From NCBI GenBank assembly GCA_000719025.1, contig JODP01000013.1, positions 612,159-676,158 of the forward strand: a stretch of 64,000 bases of DNA, read 5' to 3'. Positions 58,059 to 64,000 of the stretch are shown piece by piece. Every line of letters begins with the position of its first letter. Positions within the stretch are counted from its first letter, which is position 1. The notes beneath the pieces are model-generated. The model was not told the origin of the DNA, ran no database searches, and saw nothing but the letters and a program-made list of their open reading frames with translations. Both the position numbers and the translations under genes were made by a program. Origin of the DNA: Kineosporia aurantiaca JCM 3230 (GTDB lineage: Bacteria; Actinomycetota; Actinomycetes; Actinomycetales; Kineosporiaceae).

Positions 58059-59182
58059 GCCCGGAACCGCCAGTCCGCAACCAGGTAGGCAACCCCGAAC
58101 GGAGCACCTTCGTAGCGCAGGGTGGCCGTGGCCGAACCAGCCTGATCCAAAGCCCCCGCCACGACCTGCCACGGCGCCCGCCCGACACAGCCCAGCTCGT
58201 CGGCCAGCACCGGATCGATGGCCGCCAAGGCCTCCGGATCCACGCCGGTCAGCGCCTTACCCACCTCAGCATCGAACGCCGCTGCCCGCGGATCCTCGAA
58301 CCCCGGCGACCGCACCCCCCGCCGATTGCTGCCGTCTCCCACCACCAGCCAAACGGCCTCCGGCCCGGCCTGCTGATCGAGAGAGTGCCCAAGTTCCAGG
58401 CAGTCGGTGACCGAGGCTGTGGCACCCACCTCCTGGAGCACCACGCTCCCGCTCCAGCCCGCCCGTTCCAGCAGCCAACGCCCGATGGTCAGGGAAAGGG
58501 GCAGGTCAGGAGGCGTATCCGGATGCGCGCTAGGCGCTTCGACGGCCACCCCGAATCCGGCCAGCGTCCCCCACTCCTCCGAGGAGTGCCGCCAGGAACG
58601 CGCCCCGGCCCCGACCACCACGATGGTCTGGGGCTCCTCGGCGAGCAGGCCGGCGACCACCTGTTCGCAGGCCGCGAGCAGGGGTCCGGTCAGCGCCGCC
58701 ACCGGCTCGCCGGTGCCCGTGACCATGCCTGCGCTGTCCTCGATGCTGCTCGCGGTGCCGTGGTTCTTGGTGCTGCCGTGCGTGGCGCCGCCATTCTCGG
58801 TGCTGCTGTTCTTGGCGCCGCCATTCTCGCTGCTGCCGCTCGTGGTGCTGCCGCTCGTGGTGCCCACGTTCGTGGTGCCGCCGCTCGTGGCGCCTACGTT
58901 CGTGGTGCTCCCGTTCGTGGTGCTCCCGTTCGTGGAGTTGGCTTTGGCCGAGGCCGCATTCGTGGAGCTTGCATGCGCGGAGCCCACGTTCGTGGATCTG
59001 GCATCCGTGGAGCCCGCGTCTGCGGACCCGCTGTTTGCGGTGCCAGCGCCACGAGCAACGCCAAGGACTGAAGGGGCCTCCGCTGTGACGGTCCGGGTGG
59101 AGGAAGACCGGTCTCTTCCTTCTGCGCCGGTGAGAGCCGGAACGAGCAGAGGCGGACTGGGCACGAAGGCAGCGGCGAGCAC
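58055..59182 (-). CDS. Class III extradiol-dioxygenase-like protein with inserted pentapeptide-repeat region
   Basis: 375 aa. The N-terminus LAAAFVPSPPLLVPALTGAE and the part from EPVAALTGPLLAACEQVVAGL to the C-terminal GVAYLVADWRF match the actinobacterial LigB/extradiol-like proteins found beside miaA (M. tuberculosis Rv2728c). Between them, residues about 45-145 are Ser/Thr/Asn/Gly repeats of the STNGS/TTNVG type encoded by a 15-bp unit, an insertion near the start of the fold. The family is not shown to open aromatic rings, and metal ligands are not obvious. It overlaps miaA by 4 bases. Confidence 0.75.
   Translation of the reverse strand: MLAAAFVPSPPLLVPALTGAEGRDRSSSTRTVTAEAPSVLGVARGAGTANSGSADAGSTDARSTNVGSAHASSTNAASAKANSTNGSTTNGSTTNVGATSGGTTNVGTTSGSTTSGSSENGGAKNSSTENGGATHGSTKNHGTASSIEDSAGMVTGTGEPVAALTGPLLAACEQVVAGLLAEEPQTIVVVGAGARSWRHSSEEWGTLAGFGVAVEAPSAHPDTPPDLPLSLTIGRWLLERAGWSGSVVLQEVGATASVTDCLELGHSLDQQAGPEAVWLVVGDGSNRRGVRSPGFEDPRAAAFDAEVGKALTGVDPEALAAIDPVLADELGCVGRAPWQVVAGALDQAGSATATLRYEGAPFGVAYLVADWRFRA
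58747..59047 (-). repeat. 15-bp in-frame tandem repeat (about 20 units)
   Basis: Units encode five-residue blocks such as TTNGS, TTNVG, TTSGS and SENGG. The units nearest the centre (58840-58940) are the most alike; outer ones diverge. Confidence 0.75.
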
Positions 59183-59594
59183 AGAGCGACCTTAAACCCG
59201 CACCGCGTGGTCCGGATGGCGCAACCGGCCCAGTGCGCTAACCGCGAACTCGCCCGGCAGGGGTCTTGGGGGCGCCGGTGGGGGCAGGGTGCGAACAGAG
59301 AATGCGGACGCCAGCGCGGACAGGAGCACCGGCACGGATGCGGGCACCTGTCCTGCGCGGGTAGGAGGGCTGCACAGGCAGGGAAGCTGACACACGGGTG
59401 CCGGCAAAAGCACAGGTGCGGGAGGGGATGAGGGCGTCCACGCGCACAGGGGAAGCGGGCAGAGGCACAGGCACGAACAAGGGGGCAGGCACGGGTTACC
59501 GGTGTCGGTGCCGATAAGCGGGTATTAATGCAGGCACGGGTTATCGGTGCAGGCACGGGAGACCGATGCCCGATGCCGGGTTACCGATGCCGGG
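59183..59594. other. G-rich, repeat-bearing gap without a gene
   Basis: About 400 bp. No supported coding frame or RNA. Short motifs such as GCAGGCACGGGT recur from about 59480 onwards and continue into the 3' end of the LuxR gene. Confidence 0.5.
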
Positions 59595-59760
59595 TTACCG
59601 ATACGGGGACGCAGGTTCTGGTGCTGGCATGGGTTGCCGGTGCTGGTGCCGATACGCGGGTATTGGTGCAGGCATGGGTATTGGTGCAGGCACGGGTGCT
59701 GGTGAAGGCGGAGTACGGGTGCAGGCACGGAAACGCTGGTGCAGGCGCGGCTTCATCTCG
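59480..59760. repeat. Degenerate short tandem repeats around the LuxR gene 3' end
   Basis: Variants of GGTGCAGGCACGGGT, CCGATGCCGGGTTA and GGTGCTGGTG follow each other with variable spacing. The LuxR stop codon (59595) lies inside this area. Confidence 0.6.
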
Positions 59761-62700
59761 ATGCCGGCCGATATCAGCGACGACCGCTGTCTCCACCACG
59801 CGGGCGGCAACGTGCCCGCTCCTGTCCGACGACGGCAAGGCTTCGGCTTCGGCTTCGGCTTCGGCTTCGGCTTCGGCTTCGGCTTCGGCTTCGGCTTCGG
59901 CTTCGGCTTCGGCTTCGGCTTCGGCTTCGGTCGGCTCATGATGGCGACGGCCTCGGTGCGTCCGGATGCGCCGAGCTTGGCCAGGACGTTGGAGATGTGC
60001 ACGCTGGCGGTTTTCTCGCTGATGAAGAGACGCTCCCCGATGGCGCGGTTGGTCAGCCCTTCAGCAACCAGCAACATCACTTCTCGTTCGCGCCGGGTCA
60101 GGGCGGGCTCGAGCGTGACGGCGGTGCCTACGCCCTCGGCCTCGGGAACTGGCTGTGAGCCTGAAGTCCCTACGCGGGATTGGCCGCTCTGGGGGCGGAC
60201 TCCGAGGCCCGGTTCAGCAGACGCATTCCCTTCGGCGCGGGTGTTTTCGCCGGGGCCGGTGGTCAGCTCTGGGCCGGGGAGGGTGACTCCGGAGGTGAGG
60301 GCCAGAGATTGGAGCTCTCGCAACAGCGGTCGGACGCCGAGGGCAGAGGCTGTCTCATGGGCCAGGAGGATCTGGTCGCGGGCTTCGGCCGGGCGCTGCT
60401 CATGAAGGAGTCGGGCGGCGGCCCGCCACCGCGCTCGGGCCACTTCGTAGACCGATACTCCTTGGAATCCTTCGGCCAGTTGCAGCCACCCGGAAGCTTC
60501 GTCTTTGCCCAGGGCCCGGGTCGCTTCCAGTTCCAGACGCAGTTGCCAGGCACGGCCTTCTGGACCCATCACGCCCCGCCGCGGCAATCCCAGCCGACCG
60601 CGGGTACGACCGTCCTCCAGGAAGGACTCGACCTCGGCCAAGGCCCTCTTCTCGGTTTCGGCGTCGTTCTGCTGGCGGGCCTGCTCGGCGCCGTCGGCCA
60701 AGGCGCTCACGGCCCGGGCATCGATGTGAATGCCCGCCAGGGGCCAGGGTTCGGCGTCCGACAGGACGAAGTCCAAGGCGTGTTGGGCCTGGATCGCGGC
60801 CTCCTGCCACTGCCCGAGCCAGCTCAGGGCTTCGGCTCGGGCCACGTGCAGGACCTGCCGCTCCCAGACGTCCTCACCCAGCACCAGCCACTCGTCGGCG
60901 CGCAGCACCTCTTCCGGCTCGCGCGCGGCCAGCACCGGCAGCTCATGCAGCCGGAGTTGGGTGACCAGGGCCATCGGGAGACGAGAAGTCCCGGTCTCCG
61001 GTCGCACCACGCTGAGAGCGTTCTCCACCTCCCCGATCTGCCAGTAGGTGGTGATCAGCAACTGCCGGGACTGCGCGGCATAGACGCTGGCGGGTAGGCC
61101 GTTCGCGTCGGCGACCTCAATGGCGGCCTGCAGGTCGGCGATGCCCGCGTTCAGGTTCCCGAGGTCCAGGTGATTGATCGCGATGTTGTAGAGCACCCGG
61201 ACCGTGCCCGCGGTGTCGTCGGCCACCTCGGCGGCGGCCCGGGCCAGGCGGTAGGAGCGGGCCGAGTCCTCGTCGCGGCCCAGCATGCCTTCGGCTACGG
61301 CCTGGGTGGTGAGCAGGTCGACCTGCAAGGCGGTCATGCCCAGCGCCTGCGACTCGGCCAGGGCCGGCTCGACCGCCTTGATCGCTTCCTGCGGGTTCCC
61401 GAAACCCAGTTGGGTACGCGCCACCATTGACCAGGCCACGGCCCGGGCCGGCGACGGCGAGGCGTCACCGGCCAGATCGCCGATCACCTGCATGGCCTGC
61501 TCGTGCGCCTCACGGGGCCGGTCGACGACGTAGGTGTGCTGGGACAGCGTGGCGCGGGCCCGGGCCACTGCGGCGAAGTCACCTTCGGACTCGGCCTCTT
61601 CGGTCGCCGCCGCGGCCAGATCGACCGCGCGCTCGCGCAGCCCGGCGTTGCTCGCGGCGTCAGCGGCCAGAAGGCTGACGGTGCTGCGGGCGATGGCCTC
61701 GGAGCGCTGCTCTTCGGGCACCACGTCCCACAGCTGAAGTGCCTGCTCGTAGTGCTGCAACGCCTCGGCCGGCGCGTTGCCGCAGGCGGCGACGTGAGCG
61801 GCCTGGAGCGAGGCGTTGAGCGCACCGGGCATGTCGTTGGCGGCCAGGCTGTGCCGAGCCACCTCACCCGCTACTCCGCGCATGCCGGGGGAACCGATCA
61901 ACGGCTCCAGCCGGCTGGCTACAGCCCGATGCAGCCGGACCCGTTCGCCGGGCAGCAGGTCTGAATAGACCGCTTCTTGGAGCAGGGCGTGCCGGAAGCG
62001 GTAGCGGTCCAGCTCTTCTGGCACGAGGACCTGCTGGGCGATCGCTTCGCGCAACGCGGTTTCCAGCTCGTCGCCACTGAGTGTGTCTCGCGCGGTGTCG
62101 CTCACCGTGGCCCGCAACAGAGCATCGTCGATCCGGGCCGACCCCAGCACGGAGGCCAACCGCACCAGCTTCTTCGCCGGCTCCGACAACTGCTCCAGCC
62201 GTTCGAGCAGTAGATCGGTAAGCCCTGCGGGCAGCCTGCCATCTTCCCCAGCAGCCAGCAGTTCTTGTGCGTAGTAAGGGTTTCCTGCGGATCGGGCGAC
62301 GATGCGCCGAAGAAGCGCCGGCTTCACCGGGGCGCCGTTCACCCCGGCCAGCAGGTCGGCCAACTCGCCCCGGGAGAGCGGTGGCAGGTTCATCTGCTCG
62401 ACCCGGGGCAGCCGGGCCAGTTCGCCGACCAGAGGCCGAAGCGGGTGACGCCGGTGCAGATCGTCGGCCCGGTAGCTGGCCAGGACCAGGAGACGGTCGG
62501 GGCCCAGCCGGCTGAACAGGAACCGAAGTAGGTCACGGGTGGAGGCATCGGCCCAGTGCAGGTCTTCGAGCACCAGGAGAACCGGGGCCACCTCGGCCGC
62601 AATGCGCGAGACCACGTGGGCGACCGACTCGAACAGCGCGAGCCGGTCGAGGCCCGCTTCGCCGAGGCTGCGCGGCACGGCGTCGCTGGCGATACCGATG

Positions 62701-63065
62701 ATCTGGGCCAGACCAGGACGCTGTTCCGCGACCTGCCGGATGACCTGGGCGGCGCGATCCTTCTCCGGGCTCTCCCGCTCTCCCCACCGGAGCGGTTGAG
62801 AAAGTGCTTCCGCGAACGGCAGGTACGGAAGCGACCCCAGGCCCAGATCGACGCATCGCCCGGTCAGCACCAGGAAGCCCGTGGCCGCAGCGTGCTGCCC
62901 GGCCTCGGTGATGGTGCGGGTCTTGCCCACTCCGGCATCGCCACCGATGATGACGCCGGTGGCGGTGCCGGATCGGGCCAGGGCCATCAGTTCGCGCAGG
63001 CGCTCGAGCTGCCCGACCCGGGCGACGAACGGTGCGGAAGAACCGACGAAAGCCACGTCGTCCAT
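59595..63065 (-). CDS. Large ATPase/LuxR (LAL-type) regulator with Pro-Lys repeat tail
   Basis: 1156 aa. N-terminal STAND/AAA ATPase: IIGGDAGVGKTRT (Walker A, about 35-47), LLVLEDLHWADAS (Walker B), then a winged-helix and a long TPR-like helical region (about 400-900), and a LuxR helix-turn-helix ending about 1040 (LTRREREVMLLVAEGLTNRAIGERLFIS, quoted in part, and VHISNVLAKLGASGRTEAVAIM). Such regulators normally stop a few residues later. Here the frame continues through fifteen Pro-Lys pairs (1046-1075) and about 80 Pro/Arg/His/Gln-rich residues. ATG 63065 has GGAAGGA upstream. Confidence 0.88.
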   Translation of the reverse strand: MDDVAFVGSSAPFVARVGQLERLRELMALARSGTATGVIIGGDAGVGKTRTITEAGQHAAATGFLVLTGRCVDLGLGSLPYLPFAEALSQPLRWGERESPEKDRAAQVIRQVAEQRPGLAQIIGIASDAVPRSLGEAGLDRLALFESVAHVVSRIAAEVAPVLLVLEDLHWADASTRDLLRFLFSRLGPDRLLVLASYRADDLHRRHPLRPLVGELARLPRVEQMNLPPLSRGELADLLAGVNGAPVKPALLRRIVARSAGNPYYAQELLAAGEDGRLPAGLTDLLLERLEQLSEPAKKLVRLASVLGSARIDDALLRATVSDTARDTLSGDELETALREAIAQQVLVPEELDRYRFRHALLQEAVYSDLLPGERVRLHRAVASRLEPLIGSPGMRGVAGEVARHSLAANDMPGALNASLQAAHVAACGNAPAEALQHYEQALQLWDVVPEEQRSEAIARSTVSLLAADAASNAGLRERAVDLAAAATEEAESEGDFAAVARARATLSQHTYVVDRPREAHEQAMQVIGDLAGDASPSPARAVAWSMVARTQLGFGNPQEAIKAVEPALAESQALGMTALQVDLLTTQAVAEGMLGRDEDSARSYRLARAAAEVADDTAGTVRVLYNIAINHLDLGNLNAGIADLQAAIEVADANGLPASVYAAQSRQLLITTYWQIGEVENALSVVRPETGTSRLPMALVTQLRLHELPVLAAREPEEVLRADEWLVLGEDVWERQVLHVARAEALSWLGQWQEAAIQAQHALDFVLSDAEPWPLAGIHIDARAVSALADGAEQARQQNDAETEKRALAEVESFLEDGRTRGRLGLPRRGVMGPEGRAWQLRLELEATRALGKDEASGWLQLAEGFQGVSVYEVARARWRAAARLLHEQRPAEARDQILLAHETASALGVRPLLRELQSLALTSGVTLPGPELTTGPGENTRAEGNASAEPGLGVRPQSGQSRVGTSGSQPVPEAEGVGTAVTLEPALTRREREVMLLVAEGLTNRAIGERLFISEKTASVHISNVLAKLGASGRTEAVAIMSRPKPKPKPKPKPKPKPKPKPKPKPKPKPKPKPCRRRTGAGTLPPAWWRQRSSLISAGIEMKPRLHQRFRACTRTPPSPAPVPAPIPMPAPIPAYRHQHRQPMPAPEPASPYR
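59841..59930 (-). repeat. Hexanucleotide repeat (CCGAAG)15 in the LuxR gene
   Basis: Fifteen perfect tandem copies of CCGAAG on the coding (minus) strand (CTTCGG on the plus strand), encoding Pro-Lys. Perfect identity of all units points to recent expansion. Confidence 0.95.
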
Positions 63066-63295
63066 CGTGTCATCCTTCCGGTGGTTGCCACCCCTGACTT
63101 TTCTCCCGGCAAAGCATTGAGCCCCGGCTCCGGCACCGGCCGAGTGGCCTCGGCCAGCATTCGCCCCTGCCGGTAGCGCATCTCCGACTCGGCGAAGCCC
63201 TCCAGACGCTGATACGGCAGGGAGACCCCGCGAGTGAAGCCGGCTGCGGTGCTCGCGCCGAGATCCTGGCGAAATCCATCCCAGGTGCTGTGCAT
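62987..63295 (-). CDS. Small protein overlapping the LuxR gene start
   Basis: 102 aa. ATG 63295 is preceded by GGAGAG at good spacing. The first ~60 residues (HSTWDGFRQDLGASTAAG, LPYQRLEGFAESEMRYRQGRM) have amphipathic helical character and codons with G/C at most third positions. The last third overlaps the LuxR gene in another frame and is probably less constrained. No family recognised. If real, it is translated just before the regulator and may be coupled to it. Confidence 0.45.
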   Translation of the reverse strand: MHSTWDGFRQDLGASTAAGFTRGVSLPYQRLEGFAESEMRYRQGRMLAEATRPVPEPGLNALPGEKSGVATTGRMTRWTTWLSSVLPHRSSPGSGSSSACAN

Positions 63296-63780
63296 GATGA
63301 TCTCTCCAGCCCATCGTTGGCTTGTCCATCTCTCGATGTATCCACCTTCGCGGTAAGGCGTCGGGCGTCGGATCGGGAGATCACGCAGTACCGGCCTGGA
63401 GAAACCTCAGATCCGGGGCGGAGGACGACTAAGGCCCTTAGGAGGAGGTCTCGCTCCTTGCCCAATCGGAGTGACGCTTCGCCTGGAAGTCCCGCGCGGC
63501 TGGCCGGAGGCATGAAGGCTCTGACCAAGCTCGGATTCGCTGCCGTGCTCCCTCAGAATCCGAGCTTGGTCCCAATGGGCAGATCATCGCGGAAACCGAC
63601 GACGCAGTTGTGGGCGTCGGACTTCGGCTACTTGTCGGAGCAGTGCTGTTCTCAGATCTTCACTGCAGCGCGTAGAGAGCGAGATTCACTAAGGCCGCGG
63701 CAGTTAACAGCGGCAAGTATCGGGCAATGATCAGGTCGGCCTCATGGTCAGTTCTGACTGGGCCGAACCGAGGCCAAACG
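63296..63780. other. Gap between the small gene and the rRNA operon end
   Basis: About 485 bp. It holds a strong inverted repeat (63523-63571, listed separately) and, presumably, the promoter of the small gene and the LuxR gene. Open frames across it are not convincing. Confidence 0.5.
63523..63571 (-). terminator. Second terminator-like hairpin after the rRNA operon
   Basis: GACCAAGCTCGGATTC and GAATCCGAGCTTGGTC form a perfect 16-bp stem with a 17-base loop, about 285 bp beyond the 5S end. Confidence 0.55.
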
Positions 63781-63839
63781 CAGTGGTGGCGGCCCGCGCC
63801 GCTCGGACATTTCTGCCCGGCGGGGGCCGCCACCACTGT
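63781..63839 (-). terminator. rRNA operon terminator hairpin
   Basis: CAGTGGTGGCGGCCC and GGGCCGCCACCACTG, a perfect 15-bp stem with a 29-base loop, begins about 15 bases after the 5S 3' end on the minus strand. Confidence 0.75.
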
Positions 63840-63853
63840 CTTTCTGAAATTAT

Positions 63854-63945
63854 GTCCGGCGATGTCCTACTCTCCCACACCGTAACCAGTGCAGTACCAT
63901 CGGCGCTGGCAGGCTTAGCTTCCGGGTTCGGAATGGGACCGGGCG
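63854..63945 (-). rRNA. 5S rRNA, 3' about 90 nt (5' end missing)
   Basis: The minus strand contains CGCCCGGTCCCATTCCGAAC, CCGGAAGCTAAGC, CAGCGCCGATGGTACTGCA and GGTGTGGGAGAGTAGGAC, the conserved 5S core and 3' end. The usual first ~26 bases, including the left strands of helix I and helix II, are absent. The sequence before position 63945 is instead 23S. Confidence 0.85.
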
Positions 63946-64000
63946 CTTCACGGGTCTTCAGTCCCCGCTTCCACATCCGGCCTATCAACCCAGTAGTCTA
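63946..64000 (-). rRNA. 23S rRNA, 3'-proximal fragment running off the window
   Basis: The minus strand reads TAGACTACTGGGTTGATAGG and CCGGATGTGGAAGC, conserved just before the 3' end of bacterial 23S rRNA. The normal continuation (GACCGGTACTAATAGGCC-like) and the 23S-5S spacer are missing; 5S sequence follows directly after TGAAG. Confidence 0.8.

Noticed and set aside
58407..59195. Plus-strand frame with PTFVVLP-type repeats opposite the extradiol-like gene
   Set aside because: The minus strand has recognisable family sequence at both ends and ATGA coupling to miaA; the plus frame is the complement of its repeats.
63290..63730. 146-residue plus-strand frame between LuxR and the rRNA operon
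   Set aside because: It crosses the strong 63523-63571 hairpin, has no ribosome-binding site and no domain.
63854..64000. Intact 5S rRNA at the window end
   Set aside because: The 5' quarter is replaced by 23S sequence, so the strand pairing with the 3' end is missing.

Overview
The window is 64 kb of very GC-rich DNA from a high-GC Gram-positive bacterium (Actinomycetota). The evidence is an ATP-dependent LigB-type DNA ligase, a DUF397 protein, a class II (B12) ribonucleotide reductase with NrdR, TCGAAC-N4-GTTCGA SOS boxes, and the order nrdJ-nrdR-LysM-lexA ... hflX-dapF-miaA, which mycobacteria and their relatives also show. Start codons are often GTG, and many genes overlap as ATGA or GTGA. 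A Kineosporia-like actinomycete is plausible, but no marker here fixes the genus.

Layout. 1-5.9 kb: the end of an ABC-F ATPase, DNA ligase, PAP2 phosphatase, DUF397, a PAC2-family protein and a PadR regulator with a long Gly/Phe/Pro repeat region. 5.9-8.9 kb: a purine-rich gap with a ~52-bp tandem repeat, a decayed C39-peptidase-like pseudogene and a PhoD-type phosphatase. 8.9-14.8 kb: a transpeptidase PBP, a GT87 glycosyltransferase, an M50 protease, an SRPBCC protein and PRPP synthetase. 14.9-21.7 kb: two large paralogous exported proteins ending in FlgD-like Ig domains, one with a ~400-residue hexapeptide-repeat leader, then a Tat-exported Rieske lipoprotein. 21.7-27.5 kb: HrpA helicase, MarR and a stand-alone 5'-3' exonuclease ending in a sliding-clamp motif. 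27.6-30.6 kb: GntR, an NCS1 permease and a hydantoin/allantoin racemase. 30.7-34.5 kb: an SGNH lipoprotein, an acyltransferase-3/SGNH fusion and two tiny membrane proteins. 34.5-38.6 kb: a phosphotransferase and a four-gene ABC transporter/two-component operon. 38.7-43.3 kb: proW, proV, proX (glycine betaine uptake), LysR and DUF2500. 43.4-44.8 kb: divergent SDR and TetR.

44.9-59.2 kb is a DNA-metabolism and housekeeping block: B12 ribonucleotide reductase and NrdR with NrdR-like boxes and a DnaA box, a LysM protein divergent from lexA with two SOS boxes, a carrier-protein-like small protein, a DinG-type helicase, an ATP-binding anti-sigma-like protein, HflX, an RsmC-like methyltransferase, and the overlapping operon extradiol-dioxygenase-like - miaA - dapF. 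The extradiol gene carries an in-frame pentapeptide-repeat insertion.

59.2-64 kb: repeat-rich DNA, a giant ATPase/LuxR regulator whose 3' end has grown a (CCGAAG)15 Pro-Lys tail, two strong terminator-like hairpins, and the end of an rRNA operon. In that operon the 3' part of 23S appears fused directly to an internal position of 5S.

The main theme beyond ordinary housekeeping is repeated in-frame tandem-repeat growth (6, 15 and 18 bp units), with further tandem repeats in the gaps. No CRISPR array, insertion sequence, prophage or tRNA gene was seen.
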